Under the pieces are notes generated by a model. That model saw nothing but the letters and a program-made list of their open reading frames with translations. It was not told where the DNA came from and ran no database searches. Both the position numbers and the translations under genes were made by a program. From assembly GCA_013398275.1 (NCBI GenBank), contig VZSE01003113.1, forward strand, positions 62,001 to 126,000: a DNA stretch of 64,000 nt, given 5' to 3'. Positions 1 through 14,819 of this stretch are shown piece after piece; position 1 is the stretch's first letter; each line of letters starts with the position of its first letter. Source of the DNA: Promerops cafer. Its lineage: Eukaryota > Chordata > Aves > Passeriformes > Nectariniidae.

Positions 1-3000
1 CTGGGCATCCCAGACAGACAGACAGTGAGAATGCTCAACCTCAAAGTGTGTCCTTTCTGCTGAAACTGGCATAGCTATTCATCAGGGAAATGCAGAGCTG
101 CTCAATATGGCACTGGCATCAATTCGCCCATTAGAAGCCGCATGCACACCTCTGAGGGTACTGAATAATCAGGAATTACAGTCAGATGAGGGTTAAAATG
201 GATGTTGAGTGCCTAAACCCATAATTGCTTTTTTTCTTTGTGGTCATAACAAAGACTAAGAAGAGTGTATTTTGTTCATGTGCAGAGACCACGGCAGAAT
301 TGCTACCAGGCTGGGTAAGCATGTCTTAAGCAAAACTTTCTATGGAAAGAGATTTCTAGCCCAGGATTCAGGACAGAGAGATGCTTGTGAGTAGGAAACA
401 AAGGACGTAGCATTTTTTTTTAAAAAATCAGCTGATTTTCACCTTTTAGATTCACATTTCGTGAAGGGAGACAACTAAATTTCAGTATAATCAAACGAGA
501 AGTTGAATATTAGACTATTTTTCTCATTCTAGTTTCCATACGAAATTTCTCAGCTATAGCAGTTTGAGGACCCCTATGGCCAGAACCTTATCTACAGAAA
601 ATGGGCTCCACTAAAAATAGAATGATGTTGCTTTATTTCATAAAGGGGGTATGGCCCTCAGTCCAGGTATGTCTTCAGTTGAGTTTTGGACCCTGATTTT
701 CCCCCACATTGTTTCATATGCAGCTGTCTGGGCAAACCAGTTTCAAAATGTGCACAGAAAGCTGCTCAAGTACCCCACAGTAGCCTGCATCTATTTTGCA
801 TGATAAGTATAACAGATAAAGACAAGATAGTCTAGAATAAAAGCAACCTCTTGTTCCCTTCCCAATGATATACAGGAAAAGAACAGAACATTAATGTCTA
901 CTGAAGTAAAGAATTATATAATAACATTGTTATTTGAGAAAAATGGAATAGAGATTTTTGATAGAAATATGTACTATTTGGTAAGGATACTTAGAAGTTT
1001 GTGGGTCTTACATGAAAGTTCTTTTTAAATTACTTTTTGTGGCAATTCTTTCTAAAAACAGCTGTGGCATGCAGTAAATAGTACAGTTGTTGCTTTGAAA
1101 AAAAATCTGTCTGCAGTGGTCTGAAAATAAAATCCCACATCAAAGAGTTCACTACAAGTTAGCCCTGCTCACAGACAAAGGATACTTATGCAAGGATGTG
1201 TGCAGAGTTATTTCTAAGCAATGCTTTTCCATGTTGTTATTTTGGAATTGCAAATATGTTTCTCTTCTCTTGTTTTCCCATTGCTGGTGAAATGTGCTCC
1301 CTTTCAGCCTCAGCAGAGTACTAGACAGGTGCACTGAAAGCCCCAAACTTGCAGTTGAAAGGTGCTTGCATGGTTCACTCAGCTGGTAGAGTTTACTCTG
1401 GTATCATTTAGGCCAGATTTATGCTGATGGAACACCTCTGGGTGAAATCCAGGTCTTTTTGAACTCAGGGCTGAGATTAACTCCAGGAACAGCCAAATGA
1501 AACCAGGTTGCAGAGAAAGCACTGGAAATAAATACCTTTGTTATTTACGCATTTGACTTAAGCCAAGTGATCTAATTGTTAATGGGTTTCTTAAAGTATG
1601 CCCCAACTGATGCCATTAAAGTCAACTAAGTTAATCTTGTTTTACATATGTGGGATTGGGATCAGAATTTGTCTAAAGAGCCTTTTCCTATTCATTTAAG
1701 TGGAGGAAACGGAACCAAAGGTTTTTACAGCTGAATTAGGATTTTAAAACAAGAGTAGATGTAGGGAGAAGAGAAGATTACAGTGAACTTCTCTGAAGTG
1801 TCCAGCCTACTAAGGAGCAGCTTCTGTGGCCACTGCCTCTGCCAGCCTGTGTAGTTACATGCCATCCTTAGGCTTATTTCCAAAAGCCTCATTAAGGTAC
1901 TTTCTGCCTTTTCGTATGTTACTTTTCTCACCGAGAATATCAGCAAGCAAGTATTCTATTCCTTTTTTAGCCCTCGAAATGGGTGGCAGCATTTTAATGT
2001 TTTTAAGTAGTGTCTGTGCCAGCTACATGGGAACTCTTTTTTTTCAAACTCTACTGTTGTCTGAGGTAAATCTAGGCATAGATGCTATGCAGTAATCATT
2101 AATGCCCTGCCATGCATGTGCATGGACTACTGCAGAGGTCAGTCCTGCCCTTCCCAATTGCTACATTTAGCTCCATCTACAAGTCACTAACCCAAACATT
2201 GAGAAGGCACTGTCAGAGCAAATGAAGCAGAAAAGTTGCTCCCAAAAATCAGTGGACACAAATCTCTCTCCTCTGCTTTCTGAAGAGATGCCAGTTCCTC
2301 CTGTGTATACACCTGGTAGAGCAGCACTGCTCAAAGAAACATCTCAATCTTCCATGGCAACGAGCCCAGAAGCTGATCTGCCAGCCCCAACCTGGTTAAC
2401 TACTAACAGGCAGTAAGTGGGGGCAGCCAGCACCCCAAAGAGCAAGGGCAGCCTATTTCTTTTGCACTGGGGACAACTTTCATGCTGCTGCTCTGGTGCT
2501 GCAACACATAGGTGACTTCCAGGACACAGATTTCTCAGGAATTTCCTTTATCTTTCTGACAATCTGCTAGGAGGCTCAGACATCTGAGTTTTGTTTCATA
2601 CCTATCCCAGGAGCTCTGCTAGCTGGGTCAGCCCATGGGCACATCTCATATCATGTGCAGAAGTTCCAGAAAAACTGCTTTTCAGTCCTTGTCTTTCTTC
2701 TTCTCTGTTAACAATATTCCCATGTCTTCAGAAACCTGATGAAATTACACTGCCAAACCAGTCTGCTGCCCACCTGCCACTGTGTGTACACTCTGATGGA
2801 CACACTCAGCAGCATCCCCTACACTGCCTGCCAGCAGGTCAAAGGTGACACTGGCAAAATCTGCAGACACCAACACAGGAATCACAGGAGTTGCTACTTT
2901 AAAGTCCATTTCCAAATTTCTGTAGTTTCTGGTAGGAATCCTGGAATTCACCATTAGAAAAACAACTATGGAATAGCCTCATGGAAGATTGGAAGATTTA

Positions 3001-6000
3001 TTAATGTGTAGACATAGAGCTGCAGAGACTGTATGATAAATAAGAAAAGCACCTTGACTGGGGATAAAAAAGGTGGCATGTGTGCACTTCTGTTTAATCT
3101 CTTTAATTACTGTAATTTCAGTGAATGACTAAACTAATCCAATGGAATAACCCGAAGTAGACATATCCAGGAATTTCCCACTGATGTCCCAAGGGACTTC
3201 TTGAATTCTTTTTGAATCTTTTCTCTCTATTGCTTTGTAAAAAGGACTTCTAATTCTGTACACTTTATTATTCGGCCTGTTTCAATTAGGAGTGTCCCTA
3301 AAAAGCTTTGTTTCTTTCTCTCTTCTGTAGACAGAAGTTTTTATGTTAAAAATCAAAACAGTCCTTCTTCCATATTCTGCTTTTATACTGTGTATATTCT
3401 GTCATCCTAAATTTTACCAGTGCAAATTATGAGACATGCTCTCTGCATGGGGGAAAGGTGTAGTTATTTATACATAACTTAGAACATGCTTTGGTATGTG
3501 TTCCTTGCTAAATATATAAAGAAAGACAACTACCAACTCAACATCTCCTGAAAAATTAACATTCTCAATTCAGTGACATTTTTTATTATGCACCTTCATT
3601 TGGCTTAGTAGGCTATGCATGAAAGCATCCAATCTGGAATCATTAGTGACAGTTACTAAATTTCAGCTTTTGCCTTCTGTTTCCAGGATTTTTTTTTAAT
3701 TTCAACATAATTCTGACTATGTTTTCAAGTCTAAAGGATATAAATCATAAAAATATTAAACAGACATACGTATACATCAGAACCTTTGGTTTCTTCTCAG
3801 ATCCACCAATTTCACCTGTATAGAACTACAATTATGTCTAAAAGGCTTATGTACTGAGTGTCAATAGCAATTAATTAGTGATGCTTTAAAAAACCTTTTT
3901 ATGTGACATTTGGGAAAAACCTGGTGATAGAAAAACATATACTTTTTCCTTCCAAGAGTAAATCTAAAACTATGACTCCTTAACACTCAGCCTGTATTTC
4001 AGATATGCAACTATAAACCCATTATAGCTCATCTCTAGATACAGTGCTCTAACTCTCCATTTCATGTAACTTAAATTATGTAAAATGTATGCTCACGAAC
4101 TAAAATATAGTTGTTGCTTTTTATGAAGAAAATAAACAGCAGGATATATGTTATCATTGCCATCAGAGGGAGCTTTACTGAATAATTCCTTTGACTACAG
4201 TATACAACTTTAAACATCAGTAACTGAAGTATGAAAAAACAGACTGATAAAAGGCTTTCCTGACCAAAGATTCACCTATTCCAATATCCTACCTTCTAGC
4301 AGATATGCAGGGAAGAGTATTACAAGAAAAGCATATTTCAGTACTTCTTTGGAATATTCTCTCCCTTCCACAATTTGTGGCTCTAGGAATACCTTTTTTT
4401 TTTTTTTTTAACTTTATTTCATATATCAAGATGACATTTTTTATTAAATATAATAATATAGATACTATTTTTAATGTTTTATACTTGCCATTATTAGACT
4501 AATACTTTTTTTTTTTAGTTTTATTTCACAAGCTAGAAAATTCTAGCTAGATTTCTTGTGCCAAACAAAAGTGCCCTCCTCACTTTTCATACGGACAGGT
4601 TTTGCTGCTCTGGAACCAGTGTAGGGGGAAGAAGCTGTGGGAGATTCCTTTTTTGTCCTCTACAAGACACCATGAGGTTCCTGACATCAGGCATCTCCTT
4701 TCTTCTCTCCTACATCTGCTAAGTGGTTCAATGAGCATACCAAATCTACCTTCATTTGTGTTACCATTACTGTGTGGACTATAATTGGTAAGAACTCGCT
4801 AGGATATCCTGCATTCTTCTTGTGACATATTTTACCCTTAACCCAGGAGACAAATTACCAAAATGGTTCCATTTCTTTCTGTCCAGGACACAGATGCCTT
4901 GGCACAGGATTTGCACTGAAGAATCACAGCTCAGTATTACTGGTCTTTTCCTTCCTCTCACTGCTGGGCTGCTCACGGCCCAGAGCCGGATGGTCACAGG
5001 CCTTATAAGCTTCTTTTCTTAACCTGGCTGCCCACGAAAATGAGGAATTTGCAACACTGCTTTTCATCTGGTGGTGTGGTTTGTTTTGGTTTGTTTGTTT
5101 TTTTCTTTTTTTCCCTGCCTGCCAGTGCCCTGGTAGTAAAAGAGAAATGCACAGAGGAATTTTGTCTGCATCTGAAAGAGGAGTCTCAAAGAAAATGACA
5201 CTCTTACTGGCTTTGCAGCTATAAGCAGGTAGGGGAGAACAGCAAGATAAAATTGTGCCATTTGGGGGGATTAGTTGGACATAAATTGTGCCATATTTTG
5301 GACTGCTGGCTGATGACCCAGCAAGCTCCAAGCATTGCTAGCCACAATACTGGTGTCCCTTGCAAGACTGGGAACATCAGGATGGTCCTGAATGCAATGA
5401 AGGTAGACAGACGTATAGGGAATCAAGGTGCAGGAATTTTAAGACTACAGGAACAACTTCTTTTCTTGCCTTATGCTACCCTTTTAAGAACATACTATTT
5501 ATGGTTTTAAAGCTAAGGTTAGGTTTTGCCTTTGTCTAATTCTTCTATTTGAGGATCACAAGACCCTATATGAGCATAAGACATTTTTCCCCCCACACCT
5601 TCTGAAATTATGCACTCACTGTAATCATAAAGAAAACACGTAAACTGGATTCTCTAATTTAAAGCAGCTATAGATTTTCTTTGTGGACCTTATTCACTAG
5701 CACATTTTTAATATACCTATGTACAAATAATACATATGAAAAATAAAATAACAGTAAATGTATTATCTTTGTAAAATACTGCAATAAGAAACTATGAAAA
5801 TTATTAGGCTTCTTCACCACTGATTGAAAACTATAACAGTCGGTTTCATATTTACATGTGATATGAATCCCGAATAAAGAATAATAATAAATTTTTAATG
5901 TTTTTAAACACCCTGATTTTCTAGGGGTTTCAGAAGACAGACTTTTGTTTAATCATATTTCTGGGCTGTCGCCAGGCTGTCACTATTCCCTAGAGCTGAA

Positions 6001-9000
6001 TCTCTGGACATCAGAGGTACTCCCCTGGAGCTGCATCTATAGACATTAAAGATTCAGAGACGTTACATACCTTAAGCTAGGAGAGACAGGGGACTTGGTC
6101 CTAATTACAGCTTATGCCCATTTAAGGTTCTTTAAGCTTAATGCAGAAGCCTTGATGCAAATGAAAATCAGGTCCTCAGTCACTTCAAAAGTACTCACAA
6201 AAAAGGTTAAAATTCTGTTTAACTTCCTCTTCTTATCAAAGTCTTGGAAAAAGAGAGCCTTTTCATAAGGACCGAGCACGCCATGTTTTATCTGAAATCT
6301 GCAGTTTAAAGAGGGTGATTGATTTTTCCACATTAAGGGCAAAATAGCAGGAAATTTGTGCCTCACTAACTCTTACACACATACCTGCTAGCAACTGAGA
6401 AGCTCACTACTCAAATCAAAGTGGGATTTCTGGGTTTTAACTGTAGCACTTGAAGGGCTCAATTCCTTTGGCTTTGTCTTAAATTAAGAGCCAGAAATGA
6501 TTTCCCCATGAGACTCCAAGTCAGATATTTGCCAAGGCCATGGGTCACTTGATTGCATCCAGAAGTTTACTCTATACTTAGCTGGTGATGTGTCGATGTG
6601 ATGAGGTTTCAGCACATGATACTTCATAGTGACCGAAGCTGGTTCCCATGATTTTTAAAATTCAGTTGGGGAATAGGACTACATAAAATCTGACTATAGT
6701 TTTCAGGATTTTTTTCCCCCCCATGTTACAGTTTTCCAGAAACGGAAGCATTTACAGGCACTGTTGATTTCTCACTTTTATCTGTACACCACAGAGTTAT
6801 TAATGGAAATGAAAAATAAAACTGCCATGTAGACGCACTGCTGTGAAAAAAAAATATTACTAATTAAATATGGATTAAGTGACTATGATAAAACCTCTTG
6901 GTAATATGCCTGGCCACTGTGAGACAAGAGGTCACGCTTCACATGCCAAGAATGACAGTGAGATGCTACAAGGGTTTGAGAACCAGTTGGAGAGTCAGTT
7001 CTCTAGTTCAGTGACCTCAATTCAGTGGGAACTGTATAAACACAGAAGTCTACCAAATAAATTTAGATGTATTTATAACTCTCTTGTGTAGTGAAATACA
7101 CTGAAGACAAGGCATGTAGAAATTACAGACTGCCAGTAATGGTAAAAGAAAATAACAACAAACACAACTTTAAATATATGTTTTAAAGAGCAGACAAGGG
7201 AAAAAAAACTTTCCAGAGAAGACTGCCAGTAGCTCAGTGACACTCAGCTTTTTCACACCAGGATCCTTTTCCTATATTGTTTGCCTCTAACAGAAGCCTC
7301 CATCTTAACTGTCAATCTGGGCAGAACAGACTGGCTGGGATTCTCTGAGAAATCCTGCAAAAAACATTAAGGCTTCCTTGCCTCAGTGCCTAACTGGGAA
7401 AGGAGAATATAGTTTTCTTGCTCACTGAGTGGCATACAGATAAAGTATTCAAATTAATTATTTGAAATGAAAGAAAGAAAATAGCCAGAACTGCCTCAAG
7501 AGGTACTAAAGGACTATTTTAAATTTCTTGAGATTAAAATGACAAAAATTCTTTGTAGTCCAATCTCCCACACATCCCATTCCCATACACTCTGCAGATA
7601 CCTATAGGATGGTTTCAAACAAATCCAGATTGCAATTTTCAGTACAACCAATGGTCTGTCCTGGGATTCAAGAGCAATTTGCTCACCCTCAATGCTGCAG
7701 CTCTGCTAGACACAGCTGCCTGTGTGCCACCCTTGCACTTCCAGAAGGTCCTGTGCAAACTGTACCCTGGCACAATCATCTGCAAGAAGCAAAGTCCCAA
7801 TGTGCAAGTCTTCTGCATTACAAAACTGAAAGAGAGGGGCACTTCCTTGTATTACATAAGAGACATATTGCAAAACATGCACACAAATAAAGCTTTTTGT
7901 GAGAACATGTGATAAACCATCTAGAAAGCCAACAGTGTATCTGTGCCACAGATCATCAGGTGCTAAAAGCATGGCTGTCTGTGCAGGGTTCCTGCTCGAC
8001 TCACTGCCTTGAATGGTCTCTCTGTGAGCTGCAGTCTTCATTCAAAAGTTTATTTCTACAAAGCATCTCTTCATTGTTAGCATAACACCTTCATGAACTA
8101 ACTCAAAATTCTAAGCAAAAGCAATTTAATCCTTGCCTCTGGAACACAGCATACTCTTGCTATACAACATTGCTAGAATAAGATACATAGTGGTCAAGTA
8201 TGGATTGCAGTTACAAAGGGCATTCTATGCTTTCATTGAAAAAAAAAAGAGGTCATATTTGATTTTTTTCAGCCTTCCAGTATTTGTCCCTCTTTTCAAG
8301 CTTCATTGACAGTGCTACAGGAAGTTTCACAGCAAATACCTTTTATCCCCTAGGATGCATAGCAGCTGGGCTGGCTGACGGACTTACAACTCTGCACATT
8401 TTTCAAATGTTTCCTTGACTGCTTTTTAGGAACAGCTATTTCTATAAACCTTTTGTTATTTCTAAGTTGTCCAACCTTTATGGAAATTCCTTTCTAAATG
8501 AATATGAAACAGTATATTCACTACTTCTGAATCACTAATTTCTGTCATGCACATTTAATCTTGTGCTTATTTTCAGTTTCCCTTCACCTTCTTTATTCGG
8601 TTTGCAAAAGCTTATCTTCCCCTCATTTTTAAGTATACTTTCATTTTTTCCCATCATCCCATTTCAAAAATATCTTATTTTTGTATAGATTTCTCTTATT
8701 TTTTCCTTTTCAAAAGTTCTGCATTTTTTTAATCCTTCACAGTGTTACAGTTCTTTGTAGAGGCTTTGTAGAGGCTTTTAAGTCTTCAGTAGTAGTAAAA
8801 AACATTTAGTGATACTGAAAGAAGGGAGTTTGCTTCTTCCTGATTGCAAGCCTGCAGGTTTCCTCTCAGTCATGTGTGTTTCCTTGGCTTCTCATTAAGA
8901 AAAACAAAAAAAAAAGAGACAGGAACTATGTGTTCTTGGCTTGTCACAGTATTTTACTACCTTGAAGGACAGAGATCAGCTTGTTGGGCACAAAAAGAAA

Positions 9001-12000
9001 ACTTTAGAACAAGCAGCTTGTGGGTTTTTAAAAATAATTTTTATTTGGCATCACCAGTCAAGCCTTTCATGTTGCTGAAATCTATTGCTGTCTCTGAAAA
9101 ATCAGTCAATCTAAGCTCATACAAAATCAGTTCAAAGAGAGATTTTTCTTACTTTACAATTTCTTAGAAGCTTTTGAAAGTGTCGCCTCAAAATAAGGAT
9201 AATAAATACTTAAAATTTGTTCCTACTCTCTTCCATAAAGCAATAATGAAGGACATAAATTCTGGCCTTTACAACACAAAGCCTACATTGAAAGAGTTTT
9301 AGGAGGTTGAGAAATCACATCCTGAGAATTTAGGAAATGCCAACCAGCCTGATTTTGGCTTGCATGCTCTTGATGATACAGTTCTTAGTTATGTGTGTCC
9401 AACTTTTCTTTTAAAAAACAGAACAAGAGGTGGACTAAATGAGTGGTTACAGTGTATTTACTTTCTCTTTCTGGCCAGGTGGGTGATTAACCATAGAGAA
9501 TGCTGTTGTTTTCACTACTGTGCTGACCACCAGCAGTGATGGATTCTCATCTTCTGTGCAAATGAAGACACATGCTTTCGGCCTTTACTCTGCAGATATA
9601 TATTATTGTAAGGGGAAATACTAAAATTAAGCATCTCTGATCCATTCCAGGATTTGGAATAGGGTGTGTTCATGTGTGCAAGATTATTCTTCTTGCTGTC
9701 CATGAATTTGTCCTTTCTCCTCCTATCTACTCCTGCAAGTCTATCTTGTCCCACTTCAGCAGACTGAAGTCTTTTTACTTCACTTACGGGATTCTGCCCA
9801 GTCTCAGTCTTCTTGCCCAGTCTGTTTCAAGATAAGATCAAAACCATTATCTGAAAATCTCCATTCAGCCATCCCCTAACACGAGAGGTACTTGAGCTCA
9901 TATATCTGAGGTAGTGCCGTAGGCTCCTCTTAGAGGAGAACAAACAAGAACTTACAGGGCACCATTGATCTGTTTGAGACTGTGGGAGTTAAACTGCTGC
10001 CCAGATTTCTCTGACACATTGTCTTAATATGCCTTCACTTTGAATCTTATGCAAAGGTGTTTCTTAGTAGCATTTTAACCGCTCTTCCGATTTTCAGCAG
10101 CATTTGTTTCAGATTTTTTCTTCTCATTTTTCAGATTTTGATCTGCCCTGTCCTTTGGATTTTTCCCCTGTATTTATTTTAGTTGCTTGTTCTGCTTATT
10201 TGATCTGGATCTTGGCTTCTTTATTATCTTAGTAGGCATTTCTCCTTTTCTTTTAATTCCAAAAGCAGTGTTTCAGCACTTAAATGTCTGACAGGTTAAT
10301 CATGACAAAAAGGAATGTACTCAAATCTCATTATATATTTTTCAACTTCAAAGAGTTTTGCTCATATTTATTAATGTATCATCACAATATTTAAGTCAGA
10401 ATTACCACTGCTGTTTCAAAGGTAGGTGAACTGAGGTGCAGACATTAAAGCGTAAATCTCTTATACATTTAAAAAGTACAAATAGTCAGCAGGAGGCCTA
10501 ATCTGTAGGAAGCAGAAGTGTGGTACTAAGACGTTTTTCAAAGCTTGTGTTTGGTATTGTCCAAGTTTCCCAACTTCTTTGAGTCTGTGCTCTAGTGAAG
10601 TGGACTTAAGCACCTTCATCATCTTTAAGTAAGAGTGCTCTGAAGTACTACAAACTTAACTACCTAAACCAACACCAACCTAAATGATTCTCTGCCTGGT
10701 CTAAAGCAAACTAGTACTATGCAGCAGTACCTTACTGCATGTAGGAGGATTTTCTTTACAGGTGATGTAAAATTTCCCCATGTGGGAAAATGAAGTGCAA
10801 GAGAGAACAGTAGGGTAACAATTAATGTTCTAAAACTTCACAGATTATGGGAGGGTGGGAAATATTACAGTTGTCTGTTGCTGCTGCTGTCCCTATAAAG
10901 GCTCCAGTTCACAGTACCACAGAACACAGGGGTTCACCTCTTTATGACCACGTTTTGGCATTTCCACTTGCACTGATACATGGCAAAAGCACTGCTGTGC
11001 AAACACCTCTATTGATTTAATTCTGAAAATATACCACACTGCTAAATACAAAAAAATTAATATGAGCATTGCAACTATGGATTTTTTATTACCCTGAATT
11101 CGAAGTAGTGCACATTAATACTGTGCATCATAAAATTCTTAATAATGTAGGTATACTCTTCAGTTTATTCTATCTGATAATACACTACCACTCTTCTAAA
11201 TCATTACCAATGTAATCTTTAAAACAGTAGCTCTTTGTCCACTGTAAGTTGTAAAAAGAGAAAGTATTATCTTCATCAGACATCACAGCTTTCATTTTTA
11301 TCCTATGGTATTGCTTATTGGTGACTATGGTCTGCTTACTTTCAATTCTAAGCAGGAACTCATTCTATTACTTCGCTTTTAAGAAAAAACTCCTTCAAAA
11401 AAGCCTGTAAAATAAGATTGAGATCACTGACACACTTTTCTGAAAAATATTCAGGAAATAGTACTACTGAATATTATAAGCTTAGATGTTGAGGTACTAC
11501 ACCACAAAAAATACTTTCATCAACTAGTCACAATGAATTATTTTTCCCAACATTGTTTTAAAACTTGATATTCCAGATTGACATTAATTATCGCTGCTAC
11601 TAAGTTTCTACAGTATATTATGAAGTAAGGCTTGAGGAAAATTAATACACTCTTTAATAGAAATGACTGATCTTTTCTGTGAATACTGCAAATAGTCTAT
11701 ACATTAAGTTTATATTGTCATCAGATCTCTTTTCTTTTTCACCAGCAACAGATAAATCCACTGTAGCATTTTATTTTATTTTTAAATGAAAACTAATAGT
11801 TGGTAAAGGCACAAACACAGGTGCACATTGGAAAGAATATTTTGTGTCTCTCCAAGTGTCACACAATATATCAAGAACCATCGTATGCTCATTATGCCAC
11901 ATCTGTGGTTCAGAAAGGCAGTACATACAATGGATATAATAACACTTTTGCTTAAACAACAGTTAGGACCTGTATAAATCCAAAAGGAATTATAATTATT

Positions 12001-13301
12001 TAACACCATTTGGAAGACTCACCTTCAAATTCACTGTATTTGATAAGCTCTGTAATTGCAAACCACTTCAGCTTTAGTAGGTACATAAAGCAGAAGAATA
12101 AGTATGTTTATTTTTAAACTTCAGTTCCTGTTGAAATTGTCAATGACTTTTAAAGGAAGTATTCTGAAGCACCAGAACAGTTATTTCAGATACAGAACTT
12201 CCAAGTGGAACACATGTCTGAAGGAAAGAATCATACCATAAATGTTCTGAAATGCCTTAGAGCCAGTCCGCCTGTTTTATCGCCACGAATTTCATTTGCC
12301 AAGATGCAGTTACTATATTCACAAAATTGTGCTTATGTGCAGAATCACTAATTCTAATTCACATTTAATTTCAGGAAATCTGAGTTCAAAAAGAACCTAA
12401 ATTTCTAACTTCTTTTTATTGTTTGGCTACACTAGAAAAAAGTGTCAGGTGCTCAGGATATCTGCTTCCTTAGCTGTCACTGTGCAGTGAGCTGAAGAAA
12501 TGGGTTTTCAGAAAACTGCACAAACATTTTGAATATATTTCTAATTGTTGCCATACTATCTATACCTACACAGTTCAAATATCAGCTTTAGGCACATGTA
12601 AAGAAATGTGAATATTTAGAAGACATTCCATATTCCTTGTATCTTCTCCCACACTGATTTCTTTTGCCACTTTTAGACTTATTATCACAGCAGCACCATG
12701 ATGCTAACTACATGACAGCAAAACCCATCAGAATTAAATTCTTAGCTTAACACCACTTCCTCCTTTCCCTTACTCCCAGTTCCCAGAAGCTGTGTCAATG
12801 CTTTTCCACAGATTCTTTGCTCCAGCTCTGGCTAGGGGATCCCTGTCACCCTTCTTCCAGCAAAGGGCTCTGGCAAAAAGCTGTGCTGAGTGCAGGCTCA
12901 TGGGAAACAGGGGTGTCTTGGCAGAGCACATGCAAGAGGAGCTCGTGAAGATGGAGACCGTTCTGCATCACAGGATGAAACTGGAAAAGGATGTGGCCTC
13001 AATGTCCAATAAACTTTGAAGTGGAGCAGACAGAAGTAATTTTCTTCCCCACAAGTAACATATCCAAGGTATAAGAGATGGTTAGAAGAAGGTCAAGAAA
13101 GGAGGTTGTTTTTTTGTCAATTCTGTTGACAAAAATGAATGTTGTTTCCCTTCTCTTTTCTTTTCACACCTACATATACTGCACTTCCCTTCTTTCTTCT
13201 GCACCTTCCCACCTCTTTCCTGCCCAAATAACTTCTCCTTTCGGCCTTCTCTTAAATCCCCTATTATCCTATTCCTGTCACACTTTCATTTTTCCTTTCA
13301 G
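1..13301. other. AT-rich intergenic DNA with no supported gene
   Basis: This stretch has frequent stops in all frames, long A and T runs (for example 16 T at 4394-4409) and only short open frames without domain content. It lies upstream of the candidate ZNF438 promoter. In mammals the neighbour on that side is ZEB1, so this may be part of the ZEB1-ZNF438 intergenic region, but that is inference from known gene order. A slightly GC-richer patch at 1800-2960 and an exon-like segment at 12780-13019 are the only places that stand out. I saw no CR1 copy here. Confidence 0.6.
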
Positions 13302-14290
13302 AGAACCACAGAATTATAGAACCATTTAGATTGGAAAAGATTTTAAGATCATCGAGTCCAACTGTTAACACAGCACTATGAAGTCCACCACTATACCATG
13401 TCCCTAAGCCCAATGTCTTTTAAACACCTTTTTAAACAACTTTTAAATACCTCCAGGGATGGTGACTCTGTGACTGCCCCTGGCAGCCCGTTCCAGTGTT
13501 TAACAACCCTTCTGGAGAAGAAATTCTTACCAATATCCAATCTAACACTCCCCTGGAGCAATTTGGGGCCTCATCCTAGTTCTTGTTACTTGGCAAAAGA
13601 GACTGACGCTCACCGGGGCACTCACTGGCCCGTGTTCAGCTGCTGTCCACCAATACCCCTGGGTCCTTTTCCACCAGCCAGTTTTCTAGCTGCTTTCCCC
13701 CCAGCCTGTAGCACTGCAAGGGTTGTTGTGACCCAAGTGCAGGGTCCGGCATTTGGCCTTCCTGAACCTTGTACCATTGGCCTTATCCCATTGATCCAGC
13801 CTGCCCACCCCTGATCCCTCTGCAGAGCCTTCTGCCTTTCCAGTAGATCAACACTTCTGCTCAACTTGTGTACGCAGACTGAGGATGTTTTTGGTCTCCT
13901 CAGTCAAATCATGAGTAAAGGTATTAATGTGCCTGACCCAAAAACTGAGCCCTGAGGAACACCACTGGTAACCAGTGACCAGCTGGATTCACCAACTCTC
14001 TCTAGGCCTGACCATCTGGACAGTTTTTTTACACAATGAAGAGCACACCTCTCCAAGCCATGGACAGCCAGTTTCTCCAGAATGCTGTGGGAAATGGTGT
14101 GAAAGGCTTTACTGATGTCCAGGTAGATGCATCCACAGCCTTTCCCTCATCCACTAAGTGGGTAACCCTGTCACAGAGGAACAGGTCAGTAAACCAAGCC
14201 TTGCCTTTAATAAACCCATGCTAGCTGGGCCTGATTACCTGTACATGCTATGTGAGGCTGTGAGGATCCTCAAGATAATTTGATTCAAAT
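13302..14290 (-). mobile_element. CR1 retrotransposon, CR1-X-like, internally deleted
   Basis: The plus strand begins with the reverse complement of a CR1 3' end: cacagaattatagaacc, then the typical gatcatcgagtccaac block. It runs on through recognisable CR1 segments: gtggtgactctgtgactg, then ttgttgtgacccaagtgcag, gaggaacaccactggtaac and aatgctgtgggaaatggtg. The element is therefore inserted in minus orientation. After about 13595 the sequence skips the part encoding the end of ORF2 that would normally follow and resumes further 5' in the element, so an internal piece is missing. It is non-autonomous and carries many stops and indels. Confidence 0.85.
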
Positions 14291-14745
14291 CCAAACTAAA
14301 CCTTCCTTGTCACACCTTTGAGGCGATTTCCTTTTGTCCCATCACTTGTTACTCGTGAGACTGGCCCCCACCTCACTCTAACCTCCTTTTAGGTAGCTCT
14401 AAAGAGCCATAAGGTCCTTCCCCTTCCTCCTTTTCTCCAGACTAAACATCCCCAACTCCCTCAGCTGCTCCTCATCAGACTTGTCCTTCAGATGCTTCAC
14501 CAGCTTTGCTGCCTTTCCCTGGACACGCTCCAGCACCTCAATGTCCGTTTTAAAATGAGGGCCCCAAACCCAAGCGCAGTACTTGAGACACGGCCTCACC
14601 ACTGTCAAGTACAGAAGCACAATCACTGGCCACACTATTGCTGACACAACCTGGATGCCACTGGCCTTTAAGTGAGCTCATGTTCAGCCATCTGCACCCA
14701 CTCTGACACAGTGCTTTGAAGTCCCTTACACTTATTTTCTAGCAC
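14291..14745 (-). mobile_element. CR1 fragment with the end of the ORF2 coding region
   Basis: The plus strand restarts at a CR1 3'-proximal point (ccaaactaaaccttccttgt) immediately after the preceding element. On the minus strand an open stretch at 14647-14399 encodes the C-terminal end of CR1 ORF2, with recognisable VRPCLKYC, EVLERVQGKAAKLVKHL and MFSLEKRR. It contains exactly the part missing from the neighbouring copy. This is either a second CR1 inserted side by side or a rearranged single element. It is degenerate and not expected to be active. Confidence 0.8.
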
Positions 14746-14819
14746 AATTCCTGTACTTTTCAGAGATTCATTTTTCTGACTTGCCCCTCGAAACCCCCCA
14801 TCCCACCACCTCGACAACC

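Noticed and set aside
2110..2125. Inverted repeat ccatgcatgtgcatgg
   Set aside because: Seven-base arms around a two-base spacer are expected by chance in 64 kb, and nothing nearby supports a function.
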